A stretch of DNA of 64,000 bases from Hafnia alvei (GTDB lineage Bacteria; Pseudomonadota; Gammaproteobacteria; Enterobacterales; Enterobacteriaceae). The DNA lies in contig NZ_FMIQ01000072.1 of NCBI RefSeq assembly GCF_900095695.1, forward strand, positions 18,373-82,372, written 5' to 3'. Position numbers and translations under genes: made by a program. Below are positions 1-10,490 of the stretch, one piece after another. Within the stretch, counting starts at the first letter, position 1. Every line of letters begins with the position of its first letter. Below the pieces are notes generated by a model. It made no database searches. It was not told where the DNA came from and saw only the letters and a program-made list of their open reading frames with translations.

Positions 1-1616
1 ACATGCGGTTAGACGTCGCGTTGTGGCCACTCTTGTCTCATCAGCTTGACGTTAAGCAGGTGATGTTAAAGGGCGCGGTGATTCGCTTAACGCCAGATAG
101 CGATGCGCAGAAGCCTGATAATTCACCGATTGCTCCATCGGGCTCACGCGAACCGTCTAAAGACGTTGCGTGGAAGTTGAATATCAAAAAAGTTCAGGTC
201 AAAGACAGCCTGTTAATTTGGCAGCAAGATAAAGATGACCAAATTAATATGCGCGACATTAATTTGTCGATCGATCAAGACAGTGAACGTCAGGCCTATA
301 TTGAGTTTTCGAGTAGGATAAATCGTAACCAACGCGATCTTAGCTTTAAACTGGCCGCAAATGTGGATTTGAGTAGCTATCCACAGCGCTATAGCGCCGT
401 TGTTTCCAGTTTTGACTATCACTTGGCAGGTGTGGGATTGCCTGCGGACGGGATTGCAGGGCAGGGGAGTGCAACGGTCAGTTATCAGTCACAACCGCAG
501 CTGTTAGACATCTCGAATTTGCAGATAACCGCTAACCAGAGTCAGCTTCAGGGGCGGGTCCAAGGTTCAATGCAGGCCGATGGCGAGTCTACGTACCAAG
601 TTGATTTAAAATCCGCGGCGCTCAACCTAGATAATTTATTGGGCTGGCAACCGCCGGGTGATTCAGACGCAGGCAGTGCCAATACATCACAACAGAGTGG
701 CCCTCGCTCGCCTGTTACCTCTAATTCTCAATCTGTCTCTCAGCCAGGCGAAATGGCATTTTTGCGTGATTTTAATGCTGACGTAAAAATTCAGGCCAAA
801 CAAATTATCTACCATGGGTTGACGATTGCTGATTTTTCTCTGCAGGTGCAAAACCAGCAGGGGACGGCGACGTTGCAGGATCTCAGCGGTAAGCTTGGGC
901 ATGGAACGTTTAAGACGCAAGGGGCAATTTCTGTCGTTGATAATAATCAACCTGCGCAAATCACGCTGACGCCGCAGATAGAAAACATTGCGATGGGGCC
1001 GGTTTTACATGCATTTGGACAGCCAGAAACGTTTGTAGGCGACCTCACTTTAACCGGAAAATTTAGTGGCTCTGGCATAACCTTAGCCGACATCATGCAG
1101 CGTTGGGATGGTCACGCACATATATCGATGGCTAACGCACGTCTTAACGGCATGAATATTCAGCAGTTAATACAGCAAGCTGTGGTCCGTAGCCACTCAG
1201 AGGTTACCGCTGCAGATAGCTATACGGATTACACTAAAATTCAGGAACTCAAAGCGGACACGGTACTGCGACAGGGTAATTTACGCATTACTCAGTTCTT
1301 TGGTCGCTCTGAAATCTTAACGGCGGGTGGTTCTGGGCTGATAAACCTGAATAAACAACGTTGTGATATGAGCCTAAATGTCCGCGTTCTTGATGGGTGG
1401 AAGGGCAAAAGCAACGTGGTTAAAACACTGCAAAAAGCGGTGATCCCATTACGGATTTATGGCCCTTGGCAAGAGCTAAGTTACTCGCTGGATGTGGATA
1501 AAGTCTTGCGTAGTGAGCTTGAGCAAAAAGCCAAAGATGCATTGAATAATTGGCTTGGAAAGCATCAAGATTCAAAAGATAAGAAAGACTTAGAGCGATT
1601 GTTGAAGAAGCTTTAA
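1..1616 (+). CDS. asmA: AsmA family outer-membrane assembly protein, 5' truncated
   Basis: C-terminal about 537 residues of AsmA, an inner-membrane-anchored periplasmic protein implicated in phospholipid/LPS transport and outer-membrane assembly. The reading frame is open from the first base, so the first in-frame ATG at base 3 is internal and the N-terminal anchor lies outside the window; E. coli AsmA is about 617 residues. The visible part is rich in short beta-strand-like segments, has a Ser/Gln-rich low-complexity linker near visible residues 220-245, and ends in a conserved AsmA_2-like domain and a Lys-rich tail. The asmA-yegH neighbourhood next to the polysaccharide locus matches E. coli. 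dcuC sits between them here. Confidence 0.9.
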   Translation, partial: MRLDVALWPLLSHQLDVKQVMLKGAVIRLTPDSDAQKPDNSPIAPSGSREPSKDVAWKLNIKKVQVKDSLLIWQQDKDDQINMRDINLSIDQDSERQAYIEFSSRINRNQRDLSFKLAANVDLSSYPQRYSAVVSSFDYHLAGVGLPADGIAGQGSATVSYQSQPQLLDISNLQITANQSQLQGRVQGSMQADGESTYQVDLKSAALNLDNLLGWQPPGDSDAGSANTSQQSGPRSPVTSNSQSVSQPGEMAFLRDFNADVKIQAKQIIYHGLTIADFSLQVQNQQGTATLQDLSGKLGHGTFKTQGAISVVDNNQPAQITLTPQIENIAMGPVLHAFGQPETFVGDLTLTGKFSGSGITLADIMQRWDGHAHISMANARLNGMNIQQLIQQAVVRSHSEVTAADSYTDYTKIQELKADTVLRQGNLRITQFFGRSEILTAGGSGLINLNKQRCDMSLNVRVLDGWKGKSNVVKTLQKAVIPLRIYGPWQELSYSLDVDKVLRSELEQKAKDALNNWLGKHQDSKDKKDLERLLKKL

Positions 1617-1641
1617 GTACTTAAGGTTTAGTTTCACATCG

Positions 1642-1668
1642 AGCCGCAGCAAGTTTGCTGCGGCTTTT
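1642..1668 (+). terminator. Rho-independent terminator after asmA
   Basis: An inverted repeat AGCCGCAGCAA/TTGCTGCGGCT with a 2-nt loop is followed by TTTT, 25 bases after the asmA stop codon. Confidence 0.85.
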
Positions 1669-1938
1669 CTATTTCTAATCCTTTTCTATTTCTAAAAAAA
1701 GTTGAAATGCAATTGGGATTTCCTGAACCAAGCGGCCAATCACAAACTTGTCATGGCAAAAACAAACACGGGAAATCGTTGACCAAAGTCAGTAAAATCG
1801 TCTGCTTTTTTCGGCAGAGTTCGATGGTTTAATCGGCTAACTGGCGCAGTAGCGCTAGTTTAGTTTATTTTTTCGCCATTGAGGCTATTCAAGTTCCGTA
1901 GAGAACTTATTTAAAGCAATACCTATAGAGGCTTTCAT
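1669..1938 (+). promoter_or_regulatory. dcuC upstream region with weak FNR-like site
   Basis: The gap between the asmA terminator and dcuC holds no gene that I can see. At 1779-1792 there is TTGAC-CAAA-GTCAG, a partial match to the FNR consensus TTGAT-N4-ATCAA. This would suit an anaerobic C4-dicarboxylate carrier, but two positions deviate, so this is weak. Confidence 0.3.
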
Positions 1939-3297
1939 ATGATTGAGTTGTTAATTGGTGTCATTGTGGCGACGGGGGTTGGTCGATACATCATCAAGGG
2001 CTATTCGGCTACCGGGGTATTAATGGTTGGTGGGATCCTACTGCTGATTATTAGTGCGTTGATGGGGCATCAGATATTACCGGCGAGCGCCAAGCCGACA
2101 GGACTGAGCGCAACCGATATTGTTGAATATATTAAAGTCTTGCTTATGAGCCGCGGTGGCGATTTAGGCATGATGATTATGATGCTGTGTGGATTTGCTG
2201 CCTACATGACCCATATCGGGGCAAATGATATGGTGGTGAAATTAGCATCTCGTCCTCTGCAGTACATCAATTCTCCCTATTTATTGATGATCGCGGCATA
2301 TTTCGTTGCTTGTCTGATGTCACTGGCTGTTTCCTCGGCTACGGGGCTAGGCGTTTTACTGATGGCAACACTGTTCCCTGTGATGGTGAACGTTGGGATT
2401 AGTCGAGGTGCAGCGGCTGCTATTTGTGCATCGCCGGCTGCGATTATCCTTGCGCCAACGTCGGGAGACGTTGTGCTGGCTGCCAAAGCATCTGAAATGC
2501 CGTTGATCGATTTTGCTTTCAAAACTACGCTTCCAATTTCTATTGCCGCCATCATTTGCATGGCTATCGCACATTTCTTTTGGCAGCGTTATTTAGATAA
2601 AAAAGAAAACGTCTCTCATGAAATGCTGGACGTGAGTGAAATCAAAACTAACGCACCTAGCTTCTACGCCTTGCTCCCGTTTACGCCTATTCTGGGGGTT
2701 TTAATTTTCGACGGTAAATGGGGTCCAGAGCTGCACATTATTACCGTGCTTGTGATTTGTATGCTTGGTGCCGCAATCATTGAATTCCTGCGTGGCTTTG
2801 ATGCGCAGAAAGTTTTTGTAGGCCTGGAAGTTGCCTATCGAGGTATGGCGGACGCTTTTGCTAGCGTGGTGATGCTGTTAGTCGCTGCGGGCGTTTTCGC
2901 GCAAGGGTTAAGCACCGTGGGCTTTATCAGCAGCCTGATAGATTTAGCACAGTCGTTTGGCACCGGTGGAATTATCATGATGCTAGTGCTGGTGGTGATC
3001 ACGATGCTGGCCGCTATGACCACGGGGTCTGGCAATGCGCCTTTCTATGCGTTCGTGGAGTTGATCCCAAAACTTTCAGCACAGATGGGTGTTAACCCTG
3101 CTTATTTAACCATCCCTATGCTACAGGCCTCTAACCTTGGCCGTACTTTGTCACCTGTTTCTGGCGTAGTCGTTGCCGTGGCAGGGATGGCGAAGATCTC
3201 CCCGTTTGAGGTGGTGAAGCGTACTTCTGTTCCTGTACTGGTTGGTCTGATCGTAGTTATCGTTGCAACTGAAATTCTAGTTCCTATTCATTTGTAA
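1939..3297 (+). CDS. dcuC: Anaerobic C4-dicarboxylate transporter DcuC
   Basis: A 452-residue polytopic inner-membrane carrier nearly identical over long stretches to E. coli DcuC (461 residues), which mainly exports succinate during fermentation. The segment around residues 70-170 (LLMSRGGDLGMMIMMLCGFAAY and the following helices) and the C-terminal GRTLSPVSGVVVAVAGMAKI region are characteristic. About 12 hydrophobic segments can be seen. The ATG at 1939 gives a protein that starts MIELLIGV, a few residues shorter than the E. coli protein. It is monocistronic between two terminators. Its position here, inserted between asmA and yegH, differs from E. coli, where dcuC lies elsewhere. Confidence 0.95.
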   Translation: MIELLIGVIVATGVGRYIIKGYSATGVLMVGGILLLIISALMGHQILPASAKPTGLSATDIVEYIKVLLMSRGGDLGMMIMMLCGFAAYMTHIGANDMVVKLASRPLQYINSPYLLMIAAYFVACLMSLAVSSATGLGVLLMATLFPVMVNVGISRGAAAAICASPAAIILAPTSGDVVLAAKASEMPLIDFAFKTTLPISIAAIICMAIAHFFWQRYLDKKENVSHEMLDVSEIKTNAPSFYALLPFTPILGVLIFDGKWGPELHIITVLVICMLGAAIIEFLRGFDAQKVFVGLEVAYRGMADAFASVVMLLVAAGVFAQGLSTVGFISSLIDLAQSFGTGGIIMMLVLVVITMLAAMTTGSGNAPFYAFVELIPKLSAQMGVNPAYLTIPMLQASNLGRTLSPVSGVVVAVAGMAKISPFEVVKRTSVPVLVGLIVVIVATEILVPIHL

Positions 3298-3322
3298 TAA
3301 TGGCTAGGTATCACGGATAAAC

Positions 3323-3347
3323 AAAAGCGGGCAAAGCCCGCTTTTTT
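3323..3347. terminator. Bidirectional terminator between dcuC and yegH
   Basis: AAAAGCGGGC-AAA-GCCCGCTTTTTT is a perfect 7-bp G/C stem with A-run and T-run on both sides, placed between the convergent dcuC and yegH stop codons. Confidence 0.9.
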
Positions 3348-3375
3348 AATCGATAAATATTATCTGAAAGGCGAT

Positions 3376-4959
3376 TTAGACTTCATAATCATCGTCAGGC
3401 ACCACAAGCGGCGTGATTTTAATTTTCAGGATTCTGTGGCTGTTAATCTCTAACGGCTCGAACATATAGTCACCAATTCTAATTTGCTCACCCACGTGTG
3501 GAATGCGTTGTAAGTACTCCATCAATAAACCCGCTAACGTATGGTATTCGCGTTTCTCATCGATTGGCAAAGGCATATAAAGCACCAAGTCTTCCAGCGG
3601 CATGTAGCCGTTGGCGATCCACGTGCCATCTTCGTTTTGCCGAATATCATGGCGCGGGTCGATATCTTCACCGGCAACGGGGAGGTTACCGGCAATGGTT
3701 TCCATGACGTCAGTAAGCGTCACCACGCCTTCAACGGAGCCGAACTCATCAACCACAAAGGCGAAATGAGTCTGTGCCTGTCGGAACTGCTCCAGAGCCA
3801 TCAACAGCGACACGCCTTCAGGAAAAATTAGGGGTTGTTTAACCAACGCACGAAGATCGAGTTTCTCGCCTTGCAACTGCTGCCTCAGTAGGTCGATAAC
3901 ATGTATAACGCCCAGCGGTTCGTCGGCGGCATTATCATCTGTTACTACAATACGCGTATGCAGGTTTTTCTGTAATAACTCATCCAGCTTACTTTGCGGA
4001 TCGCTTAGGTCCAGCTGCTCCACGTCGTGGCGGGATGTCATAATGCTGCTCACAGTACGCTGCGCCATGCCTAATACGCGCTCGATCATCATGCGTTCTT
4101 GCGGAATAAACAGGTCGGCTTCACCGCGATTATCGGCAATCAGGCTGGATGTATTGGCATCAAGCTGCGCCTCTTCATGTTTCCCACTTAGCAAGCGCAA
4201 AACGGCTTCAGCAGTCCGCTCACGAAGCGGGCGCGATGAAGAGAGGAAACGTCGCCGGTTATACTGAGAAAGCTGATTCAAGACTTCTATAATCACTGAA
4301 AAACCGATAGCGGCGTAGAGATAACCTTTCGGAATCAGATAGCCAAAGCCTTCAGCGACCAAGCTGAAGCCAATCATCAGCAGGAAGCTCAAACATAAAA
4401 TAATGATGGTGGGGTGGGCGTTAACAAAATTTGTCAGCGGTTTGCTGGCAAGCAGCATCAGGCTGATGGCAATACATACGGCTGCCATCATAACGGCAAG
4501 ATGCTCAACCATACCCACTGCGGTGATAACTGAATCCAGTGAGAACACCGCATCGAGCACAACGATTTGGATCACCACTGGCCAGAATTTGGCTCCTTTA
4601 CGCTGGCTGTGGCTCTCATGATCTTTGCCCTCCAGCCGTTCGTTCAATTCAACGGTGGCTTTGAAGAGCAAGAATATCCCGCCGGTCAACATAATCAGGT
4701 CGCGTGCGCTGAAGCCGTGCCCGTTGAGAGTCAGGATTGGCTTGGTTAGCGTCGCCAGCCAAGAGATTGAGGCCAGTAGTACAAGGCGCATCACGAGCGC
4801 CAGCAATAGGCCAACTACACGCGCTTTGTCACGCTGCTGACGGGGGAGTTTCTCTGCCAAAATTGCAATAAAAACTAGGTTATCAATACCTAGCACAATC
4901 TCAAGCACGACCAGTGTTGCTAGCCCTGCCCAAATAGTCGGATCGGCGATCCATTCCAT
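3376..4959 (-). CDS. yegH: TerC/CBS/CorC-domain inner-membrane protein YegH
   Basis: A 527-residue protein, the same length as E. coli YegH. Residues 1-240 form a TerC-family membrane domain with about seven hydrophobic segments and the acidic motifs [12 protein letters not shown] and [15 protein letters not shown]. They are followed by a CBS pair (about 300-430, GVIHVIDLL and [12 protein letters not shown]) and a C-terminal CorC_HlyC domain. TerC proteins are linked to manganese export and metallation of exported enzymes; the role of YegH itself is unknown. It reads away from the O-antigen locus. In E. coli the same gene separates asmA from the capsule operon, so it marks the left border of the surface-polysaccharide region. 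Confidence 0.92.
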   Translation of the reverse strand: MEWIADPTIWAGLATLVVLEIVLGIDNLVFIAILAEKLPRQQRDKARVVGLLLALVMRLVLLASISWLATLTKPILTLNGHGFSARDLIMLTGGIFLLFKATVELNERLEGKDHESHSQRKGAKFWPVVIQIVVLDAVFSLDSVITAVGMVEHLAVMMAAVCIAISLMLLASKPLTNFVNAHPTIIILCLSFLLMIGFSLVAEGFGYLIPKGYLYAAIGFSVIIEVLNQLSQYNRRRFLSSSRPLRERTAEAVLRLLSGKHEEAQLDANTSSLIADNRGEADLFIPQERMMIERVLGMAQRTVSSIMTSRHDVEQLDLSDPQSKLDELLQKNLHTRIVVTDDNAADEPLGVIHVIDLLRQQLQGEKLDLRALVKQPLIFPEGVSLLMALEQFRQAQTHFAFVVDEFGSVEGVVTLTDVMETIAGNLPVAGEDIDPRHDIRQNEDGTWIANGYMPLEDLVLYMPLPIDEKREYHTLAGLLMEYLQRIPHVGEQIRIGDYMFEPLEINSHRILKIKITPLVVPDDDYEV

Positions 4960-5318
4960 ACGCTTCGTTATACCTTTAGAGTTGTTACAGTTATTCTTAG
5001 GGAATGATCGGTGGTTGGCGCGATAAATTCAAGTATAAGCATAAGAAGGGCTTGCGATAACTATGGATATTCAGCAAAAGGTTCAATTTGTATGTCAATT
5101 TGCGCATTTCTAAAACAGCTAAACTTTTTGTGCGTATTTATCCTTGTATCAGACCGTCAGAAGTATGAGAATTAGCCCGCATCGAAAAATGTAAGAAATA
5201 GTGATAGAGGGAAAGTTCCTAAAAAGGGGCTGGATTAAGAATTATCTGAGGTGGGGGCATCCGACAGGAGTGTACTCTGCGTGCAGTCTCATAGGACCCA
5301 CATCGCCGCGAGTTTGAA
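4960..5318. other. Non-coding gap between yegH and the JUMPstart element
   Basis: About 360 bases with no credible ORF. It must contain the divergent promoters for yegH and the O-antigen transcript, but I cannot single out a convincing -35/-10 pair. E. coli-like wza-wzb-wzc and galF genes, which often occupy this side of an O-antigen locus, are absent. Confidence 0.6.
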
Positions 5319-5358
5319 CAGTGCATTGGTAGCTGACGAGCCAAGGGCGGTAGCGTGC
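5319..5358 (+). promoter_or_regulatory. JUMPstart element with ops (RfaH) site
   Basis: A full JUMPstart element is present, opening CAGTGCATTGGTAGCTG and closing with GGCGGTAGCGTGC (ops at 5346-5358). The ops DNA pauses RNA polymerase and recruits RfaH, which allows read-through of long polysaccharide operons. It lies 240 bases before rmlA and about 270 bases after the yegH start, so it sits in a long untranslated leader of the O-antigen transcript. Confidence 0.95.
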
Positions 5359-5598
5359 TTGCTATAACTATCTATATAATGCAGTTCATCATTAGTACAA
5401 ATCTAAATTCTACATACAGTGCACCGTCTTATTGCTGGACTCTCCTATAGCGGCGGATAGCTTTATAGGGATAATAATTTTGAAGTTCTTCTTAGATATC
5501 ACATAAATTCCAAATGGCAGTGAAAGCTCTATTTAGCAACTTAATTCATCCAATTAATCATTTAGCTTCCTCATCGGGGACATAGCAGGACTTAAGAT

Positions 5599-6477
5599 AT
5601 GAAAGGTATTATTTTAGCTGGTGGCTCAGGTACTCGCCTTTATCCAATTACAATGGGCGTATCAAAGCAATTATTGCCAATTTACGATAAACCCATGATC
5701 TATTACCCGCTATCAGTACTCATGCTGGCTGGAATACAAGATATCTTAGTGATCACTACTCCAGAAGATAAAGCGAGTTTTGAACGTTTGCTGGGTGATG
5801 GAAGCCAATTAGGCGTGAAGCTAACCTATGCAGTCCAAGCTAGTCCAGATGGATTAGCGCAAGCGTTTATTATAGGTGAAAGTTTTATAGGAACAGATTC
5901 TGTTTGCTTAGTATTAGGCGACAATATTTTCTTTGGCCAAGGATTTAGTCCTAGGCTTCGAGCAATTGCACAGAAAACTGAAGGTGCTACGGTCTTTGGG
6001 TATCAGGTTATGGATCCCGAACGATTTGGCGTAGTGGAGTTTGATGACAATTATAAAGTCCTATCTATAGAAGAAAAACCAGAAAATCCAAAATCAAACT
6101 GGGCAATTACCGGGCTATATTTTTATGATAACAAAGTCGTTGAATATGCTAAAAAGGTAAAACCTTCTATGCGAGGTGAGTTAGAGATAACATCTCTTAA
6201 TGAAATGTACCTCAATGACAATAATTTAAGTGTTGAACTTCTGGGTCGAGGTTTTGCATGGCTGGATACAGGTACTCATGACAGCTTAATTGAAGCAGGA
6301 AGCTTCGTCGAAACAGTTCAAAAAAGACAAGGTATGATGGTTGCTTGCCCAGAAGAAATTGCTTGGCGTAATGGGTGGTTGAGCAATGAAGAAATAGGTG
6401 CGATAGCTAAGACGTTACAAAAAAATGAGTATGGCATATATTTATCAAGGCTATTAAAAAATACAAATAATTTTTAG
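5599..6477 (+). CDS. rmlA: Glucose-1-phosphate thymidylyltransferase RmlA
   Basis: A 292-residue nucleotidyltransferase that makes dTDP-glucose from dTTP and glucose-1-phosphate, the first step to dTDP-deoxyhexoses. The N-terminal [11 protein letters not shown] signature, the [11 protein letters not shown] metal/nucleotide loop, the [20 protein letters not shown] sugar-binding region and the C-terminal ETVQKRQG helix are all family hallmarks, and the length is standard (about 290). It is the first gene after JUMPstart and is followed 25 bases later by the ketoisomerase. The usual partner rmlB (4,6-dehydratase) is not in this locus, so dTDP-4-keto-6-deoxyglucose must come from a copy elsewhere, for example rffG of the enterobacterial common antigen cluster. 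Confidence 0.95.
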   Translation: MKGIILAGGSGTRLYPITMGVSKQLLPIYDKPMIYYPLSVLMLAGIQDILVITTPEDKASFERLLGDGSQLGVKLTYAVQASPDGLAQAFIIGESFIGTDSVCLVLGDNIFFGQGFSPRLRAIAQKTEGATVFGYQVMDPERFGVVEFDDNYKVLSIEEKPENPKSNWAITGLYFYDNKVVEYAKKVKPSMRGELEITSLNEMYLNDNNLSVELLGRGFAWLDTGTHDSLIEAGSFVETVQKRQGMMVACPEEIAWRNGWLSNEEIGAIAKTLQKNEYGIYLSRLLKNTNNF

Positions 6478-6502
6478 TTTTGACTTATTTGAGGCTGGTA
6501 GA

Positions 6503-6901
6503 ATGGATATAAAATTAATTCAATTACAAAAACACGGTGATGAAAGAGGGAAGTTAGTTGCACTAGAGGAAACAAAAAACATCCCATTCCCGATTAAGCG
6601 CGTATATTATATGTTTGAGACTTGTGATGAGGTGAGGCGGGGGTTTCATGCTCATTATAAATTGCGTCAATTAGCTATTCCAGTACGTGGCTCTTGTCGA
6701 ATAATATTAGATGATGGAATCGAAAAAATCGAGGTATACCTCGATAATCCAGCTCAAGGATTATCTATTGATCCAATGATTTGGCATGAAATGTATGATT
6801 TTTCCAGCGACTGTGTTTTGATGGTTCTTGCAGATGATTTTTACAATGAATCTGACTATATCAGAGACTATGAGGCATTTATTTCTGAGGCAGCTAAGTG
6901 A
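6503..6901 (+). CDS. fdtA: dTDP-4-keto-6-deoxyhexose 3,4-ketoisomerase (FdtA/QdtA type)
   Basis: A 132-residue single-domain cupin of the WxcM-like family. It moves the keto group of dTDP-4-keto-6-deoxyglucose from C4 to C3. Family signatures are IPFPIKRVYYMFET, GFHAHYKLRQ with the catalytic His pair, and WHEMYDFSSDCVLMVLADDFYNESDYIRDY near the C terminus. FdtA gives the galacto epimer (toward Fuc3N) and QdtA the gluco epimer (toward Qui3N). The N-terminal loop reads DERGKL, which resembles the Arg-containing loop I remember for FdtA rather than the Tyr of QdtA; this assignment is from memory and tentative. The stop overlaps the GTG start of the next gene. Confidence 0.85.
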   Translation: MDIKLIQLQKHGDERGKLVALEETKNIPFPIKRVYYMFETCDEVRRGFHAHYKLRQLAIPVRGSCRIILDDGIEKIEVYLDNPAQGLSIDPMIWHEMYDFSSDCVLMVLADDFYNESDYIRDYEAFISEAAK

Positions 6902-8094
6902 ATATTGTAATTGCAGGTAAAAATAACATAGCAGTAAATGTAACTGAGTGGATCTTAAATAACATCAAAGATGTCAATGTTTATGCTATTTTTAATAAAA
7001 ATGATTCTGGCATCGATTATGGGCAACGTTCATTTAAAAAATTTTGCTATGAGAAAAAAATACAAGAAATTAGCTTAAATGAAAGTTATCAAATTGAAAA
7101 CTCAATTTTTTTATCTCTTGAGTTTGACCGGATTGTAAAACCGACATTGTTTTCACATGAGAAAATCTTCAATATACACTTTTCAAGTTTACCAAAATAT
7201 AAAGGAATGTTCACATCTGCATGGCCAATACTCAATAATGAAAGCCACAGCGGTGTTACATTGCATAAAATAGATAGCGGTATTGATACTGGGCCGATTA
7301 TAGCTCAGAAAAATTTCGAATTAGATTGTGACGAAACTGCGAAAAGTTTATATCTCAAATATATAAAATTTGGTACAGAATTGGTTATTGCCAATATCGA
7401 GGGGTTGCTCGACGATAGTTATACTTGCAGTCCACAGTCACCTGAAAATTCGAGCTATTACTCCAGAGCTTCTATAAATTATGAAAGTATTAATATTGAT
7501 TTAAATAAAACTGCATTTGAGGTCATAAAACAAATCAATGCTTTTACATTTAGAGATTTTCAACTACCAGTCGTCCATGGGGTTTGCATTTATGGCGGAA
7601 GTATTTTAAAACAAAAATCGACTGCGAGGCCTGGGGTAGTAATTGAACGTGAAGAGCAAAAAATAAAGATTGCTACAATAGATTATGATGTTGAATTATA
7701 TAAAGATAATTTGGATGATATTCTTGAGGTATGCAAGTTTGGTACTATAGAAGAATTGAAAAAAATAAGCTTTACAGATCGAATTTTGTTTGAAAAAAAC
7801 CAAAAGGGTTGGAGCCCTATAATCGTCGCTGCCTATAATGGAAATGTTGATTTAGTAAAGTGGCTTGTTGGAGCAGGGGCAGATATAAATGATCGTAACA
7901 ACAATGGTACAACGGTTATTATGTATTACAAAGAATACATGTCGCGTTCAAGAGATTTCTCAAGATTAGAGGAACTTATAAACCTAGGTGCTGATTTGTC
8001 ATTGTCAGATCACGCAGGAAAAACTGTGTTTGACTATATAAATAATAGCTCAGATTCTTTATTAATAAATGTTTTCGATGGATTTCGTAAATGA
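6898..8094 (+). CDS. dTDP-3-amino-3,6-dideoxyhexose N-formyltransferase with C-terminal ankyrin repeats (QdtF-like)
   Basis: A 398-residue protein starting at a GTG that overlaps the preceding stop (GTGA). Residues 1-200 are a formyltransferase domain using N10-formyl-tetrahydrofolate: the [12 protein letters not shown] loop carries the Asn92/His94 pair and D130 lies in DSGIDTGPI, giving the usual Asn-His-Asp triad. A middle domain follows, and from about residue 295 to the end there are ankyrin-type repeats ([46 protein letters not shown]). Providencia alcalifaciens QdtF, which makes dTDP-Qui3NFo, has this same formyltransferase-ankyrin build. The gene is coupled to the aminotransferase by a 4-bp overlap, which supports a 3-amino sugar substrate. 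Confidence 0.88.
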   Translation: MNIVIAGKNNIAVNVTEWILNNIKDVNVYAIFNKNDSGIDYGQRSFKKFCYEKKIQEISLNESYQIENSIFLSLEFDRIVKPTLFSHEKIFNIHFSSLPKYKGMFTSAWPILNNESHSGVTLHKIDSGIDTGPIIAQKNFELDCDETAKSLYLKYIKFGTELVIANIEGLLDDSYTCSPQSPENSSYYSRASINYESINIDLNKTAFEVIKQINAFTFRDFQLPVVHGVCIYGGSILKQKSTARPGVVIEREEQKIKIATIDYDVELYKDNLDDILEVCKFGTIEELKKISFTDRILFEKNQKGWSPIIVAAYNGNVDLVKWLVGAGADINDRNNNGTTVIMYYKEYMSRSRDFSRLEELINLGADLSLSDHAGKTVFDYINNSSDSLLINVFDGFRK

Positions 8095-9194
8095 TAAATT
8101 TTCTTAATTTAAAAATGATAAATGGCAAATACGAAAATGAACTCGTTGATGCTTGCAAGCGTGTTATTACATCAGGCTGGTATATTCTAGGTGATGAAGT
8201 AAAAAACTTCGAAAAAAACTTCTCCTCGTACTGTGCAGTGGAACATACCATCGGCGTCGCGAATGGCCTTGATGCGTTAAGTCTAGTGCTACGTGCTTGG
8301 AAATTAATGGGAAAAATTGAAGCTGGTGACGAAGTTATTGTGCCTGCTAATACTTATATCGCTTCAATTCTTGCAATTACTGCGAATGACCTCATCCCCG
8401 TACTTGTTGAGCCTAACAGTGAATCATTTAACTTGTGTCCTGAAAATGTTGAAAAGGCAATAAATTCTAGAACGAAAGTTTTGCTGCCTGTTCATCTGTA
8501 TGGACAAATTAGCCCTATGAGTGAACTAAATCTAATTGCTAAGAAGCATAATCTTCTTGTGTTGGAGGACTGTGCGCAAGCTCATGGTGCATCAATTAAT
8601 GGGCGGCGAGCCGGTTCTTGGGGGGATGCAGCCGCCTTTAGTTTCTATCCTGGGAAAAATTTAGGTGCGCTAGGCGATGCTGGTGCGATTACTACAAGTG
8701 ATGAAAATCTTGAGAGAACGGTTAGAGCACTAGCAAATTATGGGTCCCATAAAAAATATGAAAATCTTTACCAAGGAGTAAATAGTCGGCTTGATGAACT
8801 ACAAGCAGCATTACTCGATGTGAAGCTAAAATATTTAGATGAAGATACAGAGATTCGCAGAAACATAGCAAAAAAATATTGTAATGAAATAAGAAATAAA
8901 TTTATTAATCTCCCTAAATTTTCTGCGGACGAAGAACATGTATGGCATCTATTTGTAATAAAAACAGAACATAGAACGGCGCTACAAAAATTTTTAGAAG
9001 ATCGAAAAATTCAAACATTGGTGCATTATCCAATTCCACCACATAAGCAAGTAGCATATTCAGAGTGGAATAACATTTCTCTACCAATTACTGAAAGAAT
9101 CCATGAACAGGTTTTATCGATCCCGATGGATCCCACTATGACAGATGATATGGTTTCTACCGTAATTGATGCATTAAATGAGTTTAGACCATGA
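8091..9194 (+). CDS. fdtB: dTDP-3-keto-6-deoxyhexose 3-aminotransferase (FdtB/QdtB type)
   Basis: A 367-residue PLP-dependent sugar aminotransferase of the DegT/DnrJ/EryC1 family. Visible are the [13 protein letters not shown] helix, the phosphate loop [20 protein letters not shown] with the PLP-contacting Asp160, and [14 protein letters not shown] with the PLP lysine at 189. It transfers an amino group, probably from glutamate, to C3 of the product of the upstream ketoisomerase, giving dTDP-Fuc3N or dTDP-Qui3N for the formyltransferase. It overlaps both neighbours by ATGA, so ketoisomerase, formyltransferase, aminotransferase and wzx form one translationally coupled chain. Epimer specificity cannot be read from the sequence with certainty. 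Confidence 0.88.
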   Translation: MINFLNLKMINGKYENELVDACKRVITSGWYILGDEVKNFEKNFSSYCAVEHTIGVANGLDALSLVLRAWKLMGKIEAGDEVIVPANTYIASILAITANDLIPVLVEPNSESFNLCPENVEKAINSRTKVLLPVHLYGQISPMSELNLIAKKHNLLVLEDCAQAHGASINGRRAGSWGDAAAFSFYPGKNLGALGDAGAITTSDENLERTVRALANYGSHKKYENLYQGVNSRLDELQAALLDVKLKYLDEDTEIRRNIAKKYCNEIRNKFINLPKFSADEEHVWHLFVIKTEHRTALQKFLEDRKIQTLVHYPIPPHKQVAYSEWNNISLPITERIHEQVLSIPMDPTMTDDMVSTVIDALNEFRP

Positions 9195-10441
9195 AAGCAT
9201 TGCTTTCAGTGACGTTTTTCACTGCGCTATTAACTGCCTTACGGATGCTTGCCGGATTTGTAACCGCGAAGGTTGTTGCCATCTATGCCGGGCCTTCAGG
9301 GATTGCAATGGTTGGGCAGCTTCAGAATTTAGTGAATGGTTTGGCTGGATTAATGAATTCCCCGGTGGGGAGTTCAGTTGTAAGATTTACAGCTGAAAAT
9401 CACGAGGATGGCTATACTTCATGTGCACCATGGTGGAGGGTTAGCCTCCGTGGTGTAATATGCCTATCTATTCTCATTATGCCTGTTATTGGGTATTTTT
9501 CTCGTGAGGTTTCAATTTGGCTCTTCGGCGATGCTGAATTCAGTTGGCTTGTAATGGTCACAGTTTTTACTTTACCATTTACAGCTATAGGCACTTTAGT
9601 TACTTCTGTCATAAATGGGCAGCAGAAATATAAGCAATTTGTATGTTTAGGCATGTTGTCAGTGCTTATATCATCATCAGTTATGTTGTTTTTAGTAATA
9701 TCAAAAGGATTAGTGGGGGCCCTCTTGGCTGCTGCTATTCAAAATGGCTTGATTGGGATTGCAATATTAGTATTTGCGCTGAGACAGCCGTGGTTCAAAA
9801 TTAAATATTGGTTTGGTGCTGTAGACCGGCATCGAGTTAAAATAATTAGTGGATATATATTGATGGCAGTTGCCTCTGCTATTACCATGCCAATGGCAAT
9901 GATATATATTAGGAAAATATTAGTCGCATATGTCGGTTGGGAAGTTACTGGATATTGGCAATCAGTATGGAAAATATCTGAAGCATATCTTGCTATTGTG
10001 ACTCTATCACTATCAACATATTACTTCCCACAATTATCAAAACTTCATACCTATGCTGAAATAAAAAAAGAAATCAATTCCACGGCCAAAGTTATTATGC
10101 CGATAGTGCTTTTTATGGCCGTAGGTATCTACTTATTTAGAGATGTGGCAATATCATTGTTGTTTACTGAGAAGTTTAAAGCCGCTCGTGATTTATTTGC
10201 AATTCAACTTATTGGTGATGTAATAAAAATATTCTCTTGGTTATATGCTTACCCTATGCTTTCTCGCGGGGCGGTAAAATGGTTTGTACCCTCAGAAATA
10301 ATTTTTGCTGTAAGTTTAACATTATTGTGCTGGTTGTTTGTCAGAAATTATGGTGTTCAAGGTGCGAATATTGCGTATTGCGTAAACTATATACTATATC
10401 TTTTATTTGTTATATTTAATATTAAAAAGTTTGCTCGATGA
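9191..10441 (+). CDS. wzx: O-antigen flippase Wzx
   Basis: A 416-residue polysaccharide-transport (PST) family membrane protein with about 12 hydrophobic segments. The size and several segments recall the ECA flippase WzxE: the N terminus with [19 protein letters not shown], the central [22 protein letters not shown], and [17 protein letters not shown] in the C-terminal part. It would move the undecaprenyl-diphosphate-linked O-unit to the periplasmic face for Wzy. The start overlaps the aminotransferase stop by 4 bases. The WzxE likeness makes sense if the unit shares a 3- or 4-amino-deoxyhexose with ECA, but this is inference. Confidence 0.88.
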   Translation: MKALLSVTFFTALLTALRMLAGFVTAKVVAIYAGPSGIAMVGQLQNLVNGLAGLMNSPVGSSVVRFTAENHEDGYTSCAPWWRVSLRGVICLSILIMPVIGYFSREVSIWLFGDAEFSWLVMVTVFTLPFTAIGTLVTSVINGQQKYKQFVCLGMLSVLISSSVMLFLVISKGLVGALLAAAIQNGLIGIAILVFALRQPWFKIKYWFGAVDRHRVKIISGYILMAVASAITMPMAMIYIRKILVAYVGWEVTGYWQSVWKISEAYLAIVTLSLSTYYFPQLSKLHTYAEIKKEINSTAKVIMPIVLFMAVGIYLFRDVAISLLFTEKFKAARDLFAIQLIGDVIKIFSWLYAYPMLSRGAVKWFVPSEIIFAVSLTLLCWLFVRNYGVQGANIAYCVNYILYLLFVIFNIKKFAR

Positions 10442-10490
10442 TTAATGTGATTTGAACATATTTAAATGCTCTATGTATTAGTAGGAAAAA

